This document shows, in pieces, positions 24,201 through 35,268 of a stretch of 64,000 nucleotides of DNA. The position numbers were made by a program, and so were the translations under genes. This DNA comes from Podochytrium sp. JEL0797 (lineage: Eukaryota > Chytridiomycota > Chytridiomycetes > Chytridiales > Chytriomycetaceae): NCBI GenBank assembly GCA_027596195.1, contig JADGJG010000019.1, positions 1 to 64,000 on the forward strand, in the 5' to 3' direction. The notes under the pieces are model-generated. The model did no database searches. It saw nothing but the letters and a program-made list of their open reading frames with translations, and was not told the DNA's origin. Position 1 is the first letter of the stretch; each line of letters begins with the position of its first letter.

Positions 24201-25107
24201 GTGTTGGAATTCAGCCAGAGCATTATGTGTGCGCGATTCGGCGTCGTGAGTTCCTGGCAGAAAGGTGTCGATATTCGACTAATGTGTGAGTTTCGGGTGG
24301 CGGGGTGGGGCAATTCGAGTGTCGCGCGACCGAACCTTGAACAGCCGTACGGATCCATCGAGAGAAGTCTTGTAGACCAATATCTTCTTTTTGACAACCA
24401 CTGCAATCAATCGCGACGTAATGGAGCTTCGAATGGATCGAGAGTTGATACTCGCAGAGGTGCTGTGGTTTTCATCCAATAAACCATTGAAGGCCAGGAT
24501 TTCGTTGCTCGTGAATCCGTTTGAATCGTTGGAAGGAGCTGCATCAGTTGAAGGAGGCGGAAACACGGCCATCAGGGTTGCGCCTTTGGTTGCAGTCAAG
24601 GATTCTTTGAATGCGAGGGTGCTGAGGTTGTGGACACGCACGAAGCCATCTGGGGTTGGCAGTGAGTGTCCCGCCACTATTTCGTCTACAAATACCCTCT
24701 AGTGCCAGTAGAAGAGAGGCCTCAGGAACCGCGGACAACTGGTCCACCTTCTTGTTTGAAAAGCCCTTCTTCGAGTCAATCAGGCGGATATCAAACGCCG
24801 GCGACTCGGCAATGGCATAAAGAAGCACGGATCCAGACGAGCAAATGACCAGTTTGTCACCTGGCGTTGAATCAGCGGATTGGCACAAAAAGACTGGAAG
24901 CGGTACCAAACGACACAAACGACGAAATGGGCATTGGGAGTGCCTCAACGAGACATTGCACAACAAACACATCCTAAGTAAGAAGTTAGGGCGGGTGGTG
25001 ACGGGGTGCGGGTTGCCGAACCATTTTCGTGGATTATTTGGCCTTGGGATTCGAATATTCGTTTGTGAACCAGATTTCGAAAAGCAGGTGTCAACGTTAA
25101 ATAACAT
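21267..25107 (-). CDS. VPS39: HOPS-complex subunit Vps39/Vam6
   Basis: Sixteen exons, downstream ones firm: 24907-24973, 24696-24860, 24336-24649, 24031-24253, 23886-23966, 23537-23826, 22894-23496, 22764-22834, 22590-22701, 22483-22506 (24-nt microexon), 22177-22405, 22016-22120, 21855-21957, 21479-21782, 21267-21416. The first coding exon is uncertain: 25096-25107 (MLFN) or 25071-25130. The product is about 950 residues. Vps39 tethers late endosomes and vacuoles for fusion. Seen: a CNH-type beta-propeller (LVICSSGSVLLYAIAE, VRVHNLSTLAF, LIAVVVKKKILVYK), then PYVVALISGSLEVRSL. The middle has VVDTTLLKVYLVVNEALVGS and YRELIDFYYGKGEHRKALEN. The C-terminal zinc site is LCARCRKKIAGSVFAAY with a later VHVFC, the Vps39/TGFBRAP1 signature. 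One donor is GTTGAG. Confidence 0.93.
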
Positions 25108-25192
25108 GGTGTTGATGTCGAGAGGAACATGTTAGTTTGAGCAGGCGACGACCGCTTTCATCCTTTCCTTCATTCAGACTTCAAAACCCAAA

Positions 25193-26353
25193 TCAAATAA
25201 ATAAATAATCAAAAAATAGCCACAAGAACGTGACTTTGGCCAAGGCGTTCGGAGTTGCAAATCTTGAAGCTGAATTCCCAATCACAATATTGTTGCCCTT
25301 CGTGCTGGTTACTTGCACAGGTGCTGAGGCCGATGCGATTGAATTCGATGTGGAGCCTTGATATGTCGCAGTATTGGCTGGGACTGCGGACGCGGTAGTA
25401 GCAGTTGGGCTCATTGTTGCAACTGGTGGCACTGCGGACGCAATGAAACTCGTAGTTGCAACTGGCGGGCCTGCAGATGCAGTGGTTGCAGTTGGAGCTG
25501 CGGAAGCGGTGGTGGCAATTTGGCTCGTAGTAGTTGTGGTCGGTGGAGGTACAGGCGGTGCTGCCGCAGGTCCAGTCGCGGAGATGATTCCAGCAGGTGG
25601 AGAGCTCGTTGCGGCAAAAGTGCACGAACTAATGGAGCAAGTCTTTCCATCAGCAGACAAGACGACGCCAGCACATGTGGTGCTAGTCTGTCCTACAAAC
25701 GGACCACTGCAAAACCCGGGATCCTTCTCCTGGACCACCATCACAACATTCTGAATCACCACCCCAAAATAGGGCGTCGCTTGGCCATACAGCTCAATCG
25801 CAAACAAAGCGCGGGTTTGCGTCTGACCTTTCATGTCGATGGAGAAGTCAACCGAGTTGCCAGATGTCGAATCCGTCACTTTTTGATACCATGTGGTCGT
25901 TCCTGGCTGGAGCTGGATCGTCATTACGAGTTGGTCTCCTGGTTGCACGGCCATGAAAGACCCACCAAGACACCCCACATATCCGGGAGCACTGCCAAAA
26001 GTATTGACATACTGGCCGCTGATGGCCCATCCATAATACGGATTCGCGGCCTGTTGTGCTGTTTTCCCGGGGGCACAGGTGGGTCCAAAAGTCAAAACGG
26101 GTTGGAGGACCCCTAATTGTCGGGAATGAGTTCAAGCACTAACACGCATGTCGTATTATGAAATACCATTGTTAATAGGCAGGAAGTTTTGACTGACAGT
26201 GGTTGTGCCAGGCTGGAGGCCAGGCCAGATGAAGTAAGTCTCTGTTCCCGAAGTCTGCGCGGGAACAGGGGGAACAACGATGGTTGAAGTGTAGCTCAGA
26301 AACTGGTTTCCTGTCTGTGTCAGGTGAATGTCGAGCAGGTTCAGATACGACAT
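25193..26353 (-). CDS. Beta-type protein with Thr/Pro-rich stalk and hydrophobic C-terminus
   Basis: Two exons (26167-26353, 25193-26112) give 368 residues. The N-terminal 250 or so residues look like a beta-sandwich rich in Gly, Thr and Gln: TYFIWPGLQPGTTTVSQN, GVLQPVLTFGPTC, CLGGSFMAVQPGDQLVMTIQ, TTTWYQKVTDSTSGNSVDFS. I have a sense of similarity to lectin-like or glutamic-peptidase-like folds but cannot name the family. Then comes a Thr/Ala/Pro/Ser-rich stalk with repeated VATT/SATTASA units, and a hydrophobic end FLWLFFDYLFI that could be a GPI signal or tail anchor. There is no N-terminal signal peptide at the chosen start, and the start MSYLNLLDI aligns with the paralogue at 63001, so it is probably right. 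The intron is at the same position and phase in both copies. Confidence 0.62.
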
Positions 26354-26549
26354 TTAATTCCCAGAGTGGTTCGTTCAAGGATGAATTCCAAAAACCAATA
26401 GCGAATACAGTTTCCTTCATCGGGAAGTGAAAAAAAAGTATGGAAAAAGGTTAATTTGCGTATGAGTCATACGCGAGACTTTCGCGTTTATTAACTATCA
26501 GAAATGCTCTTCATTTCTTCTTCAAATAATTTAATATCAAAATATATAG

Positions 26550-29500
26550 TTACACAGAACACTTTCCATCCTTCAACGAATACAGCCCAAGCTTTTGCCC
26601 ATCATCCAGTTTTTTGACAAACAAAGTCGCATCAAACTCATTCATCATCGCCTTCCAAATATCCGCATCACTAGCCGCCGTCCCAGCTGAACGCGTACGC
26701 TTAATAAACTCGGCCACCCTCGTGATGGCATGCTTGCTAAACAACACGCTCCCACCATTCGCACAATCCCCAAACACCACCAACTCGACTTGTTTCGGAT
26801 GATCCTTGAACTGCGCCAACTCGAAACTGAACGGCCTCTTGCTCGTTTGAAGCGATACTCCACTCCCCACCATCCACACCCAGTCGTATTTCGCAAGCAT
26901 GGTCCCAGAAACAAACTCCAATCGCTCCAACATCCCCATCGCCTCCTTGACAACATGATTGGCTTGCTCATATTGCCTCGCGAAGGAATCCCGACTCTTC
27001 AAAACCTCCACATCCTCCTCTCCAACCGACAACGCGGCGACAGTATCCAACAACACCTTCGCCTTCAACGCAACACCCACAAGATCCTTCCACTCCTCAC
27101 AATCCTCCGACACAATCGGCATCACCGGAACATCCCACAGACTCTCGTCGCTACTCTCCATCTTCTCCAACTGAAACCTCCGAATCGCACGCACATCACG
27201 CACCCACAATCCAAAACTCGTCTTGGACGCCTCTGTCATCAAATGACAATCACACCAATATTTATGATGAAACCCAACCGCCTCATTCATACTCGTCGCG
27301 TTGCGTTCTTCCAAATGATGCGTGTTGTACCGTTGCGGAAGTTCCACCCACTTGTCCTCGAAATAAGTCGTCAAGAGTCCTTGGTCTCCATACCGCGCGT
27401 ATTCGGGGTCTTTGGTGTATTCGAATAGACGCTCAAACTGGCGATTCGAAGGCGTAAACATTTGCAGACCGCTGTTGAACTGACCCCATTTCTTTTCGTG
27501 TTGTTTCCATTCGGCCGTGCTTCCAAAAAACAGCGGGCTCACGCTAGATCCGGCAGCGGAAGCGGCTGTGCGATGCGCGTCCAACGTGTCAAATAGGACA
27601 ACGGGGGATTCGTTGAAGTAGTAGAGGTCCACGTCAACGTACAAAACGCCCTTGTAGATGGCCTCCAACCGCTGCATCTGAAGCTTGGTGTAGACGTACT
27701 GGTACTTGTCACCCGGCTTCTCACGCCCCGGAATTTCGAGTGCTGGCACAATGAGCACGCGGACCCCAAATGAAAGCAACGCGTTGATGTAAGGTGTTGG
27801 AACGCCAGGAGTAACTAGGACAACCGATTCAACGTCTAAGTTCGGGTCGAGCTTTGTTTTTGGGTTGTGCATGAACGTGTAGGCGAAAAGATACGCCCCG
27901 CTCCAAAACCAGTCGGAGTCGGCAAAAGGCTTGGTCTTGTAGTCTGGAGTGGCGATCGCGAGGAGTGTGATGATGGCTTTGGATTTGGGTGGTTGGGATT
28001 CGAGCGAAGGAATGAACTTGAATTCGGGCGGCTATTTTGGTGTGTGAATACGAAGCGCACACGAAAACCAAACTACAAAACAACTCACAATCACAGACTT
28101 TGAATCAAACGTCATTGCATAATCTGGGTTGACTGTCTCGACACTCTCCTTCACCGTTCCCAACGGGTCTGGCGAAAACCTCCCAAACTCTCTCAACGGA
28201 TAAAACGACAGACACTCCTCCTTTGGAAACTCATAAAACACACTCCTTCCCTCAATCTGTAAACAATTCCTCCCACCCTTGCGAGTAAAGGCTGACAAAA
28301 ACATTTCCCACACCAACGCGTCGTCCTGTTTGTTGTGACTGTTCTTGTCCATCTCCAAAAAGAATTGATCCAGCTTCGTCTTTCCCTGACTCGCAATGAG
28401 GAAGGATCCGCTCAAGTTGTGTTGACAGTCCCGGAACGCAAAGATGATGTCGCCGACACCTCCGCGCTTTCGCATTTCCTTCAAGTCCATCCAAAACAAC
28501 CCCGGCCGATCGCTCATCACGATAGAGTCCGTGAGAACCCACACAAAGTCATACCGCGTCAGCAGATCATCCTTCAGCTGCTGCAACAGCGCCACCATCG
28601 ACCCCTTTGGAACCACCAAATGAACAGCCTGCTCCTGCCTCCCCGCAAACAAATCTCGGCTCCTCAATGCCTCCACAGGCGCCGAATCAAACGAAACCAT
28701 CGCCACCGTATTGAAAGCCGTCTGCCACCTCTTAGTCGTCGCCCCAAACACCTCTTGCCACTCCTCACACGTTTCCGGAACAGAAGGAACCACAACAGCA
28801 CCCACCCGACTCTTCCCCTCCTTCATCATCTTCGCCTGCACCCCCCGCAACTGCGTCATAGCTTTCTGCCACTCCCCAAAAATAGGCGCAGAATCCGCAT
28901 TCAAGAACCGACACTCGCTCCACAACTTGCCATGCACCCCAGCCGCCGTTTCCATCTCCTCACGTGTACGCGCTTCCAAATGATTCACGTTCCATAAACG
29001 CGGGAGTTCCATCCACGCGCGGTCTCCGGAGGCTTTCAAGTCGCCTTTGGCGCCAAAGTACACGTTCAAGAGGCCTTGGTCGCCGTATTTTGTCTTGTTG
29101 GGGTCCTTGGCGAGTGTGAGGAGCTGCTCGTAGTGGTAGTTGCTGGGAATCATGAGTTGCACGCCCGTGTTGAAGATGCCGTTTCCGTCTTGCCATTCGC
29201 GGGTGGAAGCGAAAAAGTAGGGGTGGGTGGGGGATGTGGCGTCGATTTTGGGGGATACGTGGTTGAATAACGTAACGGGGGATTTGTGGAAGTAGTTGAT
29301 GTCAACGTCGAGGAAGAGGACGGCGGAGTAGATTCCTTCAAGGCGGTACATGTTGAGTTTTGTGTAGAGATACTGGAAAGCGATTTTTGGAATTAGTTGA
29401 ATTTATGAAAGAAAGAGGGGTGGTGGAAACCTGGTATTTGTCGCCTGGTTTCTCGCGTCCTGGAATTTCAATACTCGGCACCAAAATCACTCTCGCACCA

Positions 29501-30172
29501 AGATCCAACAACCCATCAATATACGCCTGTGGCACAAGCGGTGTCACCATGACAGCAAATTCCGTGTCGTCCTCAGGTTTCAACCGCGTCTCGGGACGGT
29601 GGAGGAACGTGAACGCGTGTAAATACGAACCGACAAAAAACCAGTCTGCGTCGCGGAGCGGTAGAAGTTTCCAGTCCTCGTTGCTCGCTGAGGCCAAGAA
29701 GGTCAAGATTACTTTGGATTTGAGAGGTCGTTCGGCGGGGGTGGGCCAGAAAGTAAAGTCCTCGGGCTGGAATTTTTGCGAAGTGTGTTGGAACTTGGAA
29801 TGAGGATGCAAAAATAAAGGGTATGGAGCTTACTATTTGTTTCTCCAAAGAGAGGCTCTGCTGCATGGGCTCTTGCTCTGGTTTCTCTTCATCGTTCATT
29901 TCGGGAACCAGGTCTACAGTTGGCAGCGACAGCACATCTTGTTCCTCCACATCCACCAGTGATACGCTGACATCATTGGCAGCATAAACATTTTCCAGTA
30001 CCGGCTGTGCAGCTAGGGACGAATCGATGTTTCCGGGAATCACGAGCAGCTCGAACCCAAAGAACCCGAGCGTCTTGTGCAGAATCACCGGAATTACAGC
30101 CGCGCAGCAGATGAAGACTAGGAAGCGGCGAAACGTGTACTTGCGGCGCAGGGAAACGAGCTGCAAAAACAT
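26550..30172 (-). CDS. Membrane-anchored protein with two fused GT8-like glycosyltransferase domains
   Basis: Four exons (29834-30172, 29431-29793, 28089-29372, 26550-28031) give 1155 residues. A short basic N-terminus and one hydrophobic segment (RFLVFICCAAVIPVIL) predict a type II Golgi membrane protein. An acidic stem follows, then two homologous domains. Domain 1 has AVMVTPLVPQAYIDGLLDLG, EIPGREKPGDKYQ and a LFLDVDINYFHKSPV metal-binding DxD-type site. Domain 2 has VVLVTPGVPTPYINALLSFG, EIPGREKPGDKYQYVYTKL and LYVDVDLYYFNESPV. Both continue with a YGDQGLL-containing block. This layout is that of the GT8/glycogenin-like superfamily; donor and acceptor sugars are unknown. Exon 4 joins the second domain in frame, so this is one fused gene rather than two neighbours, since no stop or new start separates them. 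Confidence 0.8.
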
Positions 30173-30427
30173 GGTGGCCTTGTTGTTGCGGCGGGAAATA
30201 ATTTCGGAAGCTTGGGTGGACTCGAACCGGACAAACACAATTCGAACCCTCCATTTGTATCTAACCTGAGATCAGTTGGAAGTGACTACAGAATAATTTG
30301 ATAAAGAAATCGCTTTCGTACAATGTCGGAGAAGTCAAAAAGGATAACAAACAGAAAGTATTACATGTATTTATTGTACACCACAAAGCACCCTCAATCT
30401 CAAACTTTTCCTTCCACCGACGCCATT

Positions 30428-33400
30428 TCACTCATCGTCGTCTCCATCCCCATAATCCACTTCATCCTCATCCTCCGCACTCCCCCCAAACGGATTCACC
30501 CACGCAGAACAAACAGACGAGGCGCCAACGGCAGTTTCCAAACCGCAAGCCTCCACCACAACGTCAACTTCCATCGGCAGAACGTTTTCCTCTGTCATAG
30601 CTGCCGCTGCGGGAGCAAACAATTCCTCCACTTTCGGTTGTACGTGCGTTTTCACACTTCCCATCTCATCATCCACGTCCTGCATCAAAGCTGTGACCGC
30701 TGCAAGAGCACTTGACTCCTCCAATATTGGCTGCACCACCTGCACCTCCACACCACCCATCTCCTCATCCTCTTCCCCACCGCTGTTACCACCGTCCCCG
30801 TAATCAACCTCATCCTCCATCTCATCCACGACAACCCGCCGCCTCGTCTCACACACAAACGCATTCACAACAACGACCGCGTGCTTCGGACTTTCATCTA
30901 CACTCTGTTTCACAACAGCAGGAGCAGCAGTCAATACAAGCGGTTGCTGCTGCTTCGGGGAAGGAAGTTGGACACGCTCCACAGCCTGTTCGTGATCTGA
31001 ATCGTCTTCGCTCCCGCCGTAATCCACTTCATCCTCCTCCTCTTCGACCCGCACACGCCGCCTCTTCTGCTGCTGAGCGGTGGTTACGTCAGACTCTGGA
31101 GCGACAATCGATCGCGGCGGGTCAGGAATCACAACCGCCGCAAGAGGCGCGGAAGGTGATACAACTGTCGGCAATGTAGTTGGTTGGGGTGGGGGTGGAG
31201 GTGGAGGCGGTGGAGGAACAGACGCACGACGCAGTGTAGTTGAAGGAGCGGTAGACGCGCGAGGAGGCGGAAGGGGGGAAGTGTTTGCGACACTGGGATG
31301 ATGGAGGGGTTGCGTTTCGACCACAGGAACGGAAACTGTTGCATCCACGCTCTTGATGGTGTCATGACGGTTTGATGAAGAGTTGGCAGGTCGGTGCGAG
31401 TGCCCTCCGCTGTCGCGTCTCGAATCGGTTCGTTGAACAGCAGCATCGTGTCCCGACTCCACAATCGAACCATGCCTCCAATTTTCCACTTGAGACAAAT
31501 CTCGGCGCTCCGAGGATCTGTGGCGTGGTTGACTCGCAGTGGGTGGTGGGACCACTTTCCCAGCAGCAGCATGTCCCGACTCCACATCCGAACGATCCCG
31601 CTCCCGCCGCTGCGGCACTTCCACCGCGCAAGACGAATACCGGTGATCAGAGGATCCAGCAGCGTGTCTCGACTCCACAATCGAACCATGCCGCCCATTT
31701 TCCACATGAGACATATCTCGGCGCTCCGAGGCGCCACGAATGGAAGATGGCGGAACAGCTTTCACAGCAACAGCATGTCCCAACTCCGCATTCGAACGAC
31801 CCCGCTCCCGTGGTGACACATGCACCGCTTGAGAGGAATCCCAACGCTCAGAGGATCCGTGAATCGGTTGACTCGCAGGTGGCGGAACAGCATTCGCAGC
31901 AACAGCGTGTGTCAGTGCATCCACCACCTGCGATGGATACCGGTGATCAGAAGACCCGCGACGTGGTTGACCCATAGCAGGTGGAGTATCCACTTTCACA
32001 GCAGCATCATGTCCCAACTCCACAATCGAACCGCGCCGCTCACTTCCTACATGCAGCGAATCCCGATGATGCCCCTCCACCGCCTGCGATGAATACCGGT
32101 GACGCGGTTGAATCGCAGCCGGCGGAGGAACCACGTTCACAGCAGCAGCATCGCGCCTCCCACTTGCCTCGTCATGAGACGAATCCCGGTGCTGAGAGGA
32201 TCCGCGAACACGTTGACCCGCAGCAGCTAGTGGTGGAACCGCTTTCACAGTATCCGCAGTGTGTCCCAACTCCGCATTCGAACGACCCCGGTCCCGTGAT
32301 GGAACATCCACCGCTTGAGACGAATACCGACGGTCAGAAAACCCATGCCGGGCTTGAGCCACATCGGGCTGTGGAATCGAGCCATTCCTATTTTCGTTCG
32401 ACGAAGTGTGGTGATTCGACACGTGTTGGATCGGCAAAGGATGGTGATTCGAATGGTGTTGAACGTGTTGGACCCGAGTATGCTGACTCTCAGCCCCGGA
32501 GTAAGGAACTACGGGACCTGGAATCGGCAATGGCGGTGGAGGTCCCGAATTGCGTCTCTGCAGATACCAAATAAATAATCAGTCAACAAATCCCTCACAC
32601 AAGAAAAAGAATAATACTCACTTCCTCCACCCTCCGCTTCACACAAAACCACGGCGGAAACGGCCACGGAGCCCGCATCCCCACACACTCCCAAAACGCC
32701 TTCAAATACGCGTCATACTCCCTCACTTCGTCCCTCGTCATGGATTCAGGCCGCGGGTGCGGGGCGATGGGGAGGTTGTGCGCGGGCGGGGGCATGATGG
32801 GGAATAAGGGGGGTATGGTGGGATGAGTGGGGATGAGAGGAGATGGTTTTGCGTGGGGCGTGATGGGATGAGGCGGGGCGGTGAGAGGAGCTGGTTTCGA
32901 ATGAGGAATCGTTGTAACGAGTTGGAGAATTGAGGTGGGATGGGGGCGTGGTTCCGCAATGAGAGGTACAGATACGGGAGGCGTTGGGGTGGTCGCGATG
33001 ACAATGGGCCCGGATTCAACTGCACAACCACCACGAGCATCATCACCAACGGACGGAACAATCGGTTTCGAATCAAACAGCATCACAGGCGGTGGAGGCG
33101 GAGCCGGCGGTGGTGGGTGGTAGTGCGCTGCTGAAAACGCGCCCGATGCGACCAATGGGACAGGGGATACATGTTTCGAGACTTCAACGGGTGTCAAGGA
33201 TTCGCGTCGCGTGGGAGGGACAGTGTCCGTGGGTGTTCGGCGAGGTCCAAGACGTTCAATGATGGATAGTTTTCGGGGCTCCGCCAAAAAGGGTAGATCG
33301 ATATGCATGGGATCGTTGGTGTGATGGAGGTGGGTGGGAGTCGCAGAGGTGGGTGATATGCGTGACGCGGTGGTGTGGTTCGAAACCGTCTGGGTTGACA

Positions 33401-35160
33401 GGTGAGGTCAGCGACTGGGGGCGTTCAAAGCGAGAAAGCCGGGGGCAGAAAGAGGGCCATGAAAGAGGACAAGGAGCAACGATATACCTCGTGATGATGA
33501 GAAGCGACACTGATAGTATGCACGGCAGCGACGGTGATGGGAGTCGTGGCGCGAATCTTCTTCCCGCCACGTTCAACCACCACAACTCCACTCGGAACAG
33601 CACCACCGGCGCCGGTGGGAGAGACCAATTTCTCTACCATATCAGCCGCTTTTCTCTTGTGCCCCGCTGGAGCCGCCACTGGGCCAGCGACGACGGCGGC
33701 AATCGAAGCACCTCCGCCACCCCGAATCAGCGTTCTCAAATCCGTGTCCACAGTCTTGGTGCTGGCGCTGCGAGAATCATCGACATGCTGTGCCTCGCGT
33801 TGCTGGTCGTGCCCGTCACGGTGGTGTCTGCGGCTTCTCGCGTCCTCGTCATGGTCGGATCCGCGCACACTGTCTCCCGCCTTGCGAGAACTAGTCCCCA
33901 CAATCTGTACATCTTCATCACGTACAGGAGGGCGATAGTGACGGTCGATGTTGGTGGAGGATTCAACACCCCGACTCCCACCGCCACGACTATCCCGATC
34001 TGTCGCAAGATCCCCATTTCCACTCGTACCCCTGCTGGACGTGTTCGCGGCCGCCTTTGAAAAACACGAGGATAATTTTGTCAGAAGACCATGACTTGGG
34101 CACAGGGAACGCAGAGGAGGTGTTTGTGTACCTCTGCCGCTTGCTGTTGTTTGACTTGCTTCCTCAATGACCATGGATCGGCCAGTTCCGCGACGGGAAG
34201 CGGGCGATGAGTCGTTGGGATGGTTACTTTCGGCTGCGAGGGTGCCGGAACGGATGGAGGTGTCACAGCGGTGGATCCAGACAGCCGCCTTGCACGCACG
34301 GGTGAAGTTGAAAAGTCGACGAGTGGCATTGACGGTGGTGGAGGTGCAGGTGGGGGTGCTCGGTGCATCCCCTGGGGTCGTGTGGATGTGACGGGATTCG
34401 AGGATGAGCGGTTGGGGAGATGGGAGGAAGGAGGAGGGGGTGCTGCGGGTGGGATGGGGGTTGGTTTCAGTGGGTTGTGAGTCGAAGTGGACGCAGGCCG
34501 CGTTGTGAGGGACGGAAGTTTGGCGGGGCGGTGTTGCGATTTGGGGGAATCCAGCGGGATGCTGTTCTTTCTGGGTGGGTTGTGAGACGACGAGGGTGCT
34601 GATGCGGTCCGGGTCAAAGGAATCGGGTTTGACCGCGAAGGATTTGCGTGGGTCTGTTGCGGAGATTCGGAAGCAGAGGATGGCTTCGAATAGCGATGGA
34701 GGAGCGGATCCAGCGAGGGTTTGGCCACCACGGGATTCGATCGCTCAATGTGGGGTTTCGGGGGATCAACAAGGGACGAAGGCTTCGAATAGCGACGGCT
34801 GGGGGATTGTCGTATCGGGGACTCTGGCTCGGGATTCCGTGGTTTGACAGGCTTCATCAGGGAAACCTGACTCATGGGATCACCCGCAGAACCAAGCGAA
34901 ACATCCGACGAAGACTCATAGTCGCTGGCGCCAATAGTCCCTGGATGGATACGTCCAACGATGCTGGTCGGTGATGAGTCTGGCGACTCTGAGGGTTGTT
35001 TCGGTTTGGACTCGACACGGAAATCAGAGGACTGCGAATCGCGAGATCTCGTTGGCCTGTACGAATCAACCAAAGGGTCCCTGGTGGGGTTTCTGGTCAC
35101 CGGATTGGGCGGGAGTGGGTGGTGGTGCGTGCGGGGAAGTTTGTGTGTGGGCGGGCGCAT
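30428..35160 (-). CDS. Large intrinsically disordered protein with DEVDYG acidic motifs
   Basis: Four exons (34132-35160, 33488-34054, 32622-33389, 30428-32557) chain in frame to 1497 residues. Almost all of it is low complexity: Ser/Pro/Arg-rich at the N-terminus, polyproline (near 31200 and 33085), and a block of degenerate repeats with ELGHAVAVKAVPP- and SSERRDSSQ-like units (about 31.4-32.4 kb). One ordered-looking island, REYDAYLKAFWECVGMRAPW followed by FPPWFCVKRRVEE, ends exon 3. The C-terminal 300 residues hold KRRRVRVEEEEDEVDYGG, MEDEVDYGDG and EDEDEVDYGDGDDDE, three copies of one acidic motif. I do not recognise the family. A nuclear scaffold is a guess from the basic and acidic patches. 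An upstream exon before the ATG at 35160 is possible. Confidence 0.6.
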
Positions 35161-35268
35161 CGAAGAAGTGTTTTTTGGCGGCGAGAAAAAGTCTTGGAGA
35201 AAAAGAAGAGAAAAAGAAGAGGAGAAATAGTAAAGAAGAAATAGTGAAATATTGATTCAGCCTGCATT

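Noticed and set aside
25358..26116. 252-codon plus-strand open frame rich in Cys, Ser and Trp
   Set aside because: It overlaps the minus-strand beta-type gene, whose paralogue with a conserved intron proves the minus reading.
28335..28997. 220-codon plus-strand open frame
   Set aside because: Antisense to glycosyltransferase domain 1. Its composition is a by-product of codon bias on the other strand.
28032..29351. The two GT8-like halves as separate tandem genes
   Set aside because: The second half has no own start or membrane anchor, and a phase-consistent intron (28032-28088) joins it to the first half.
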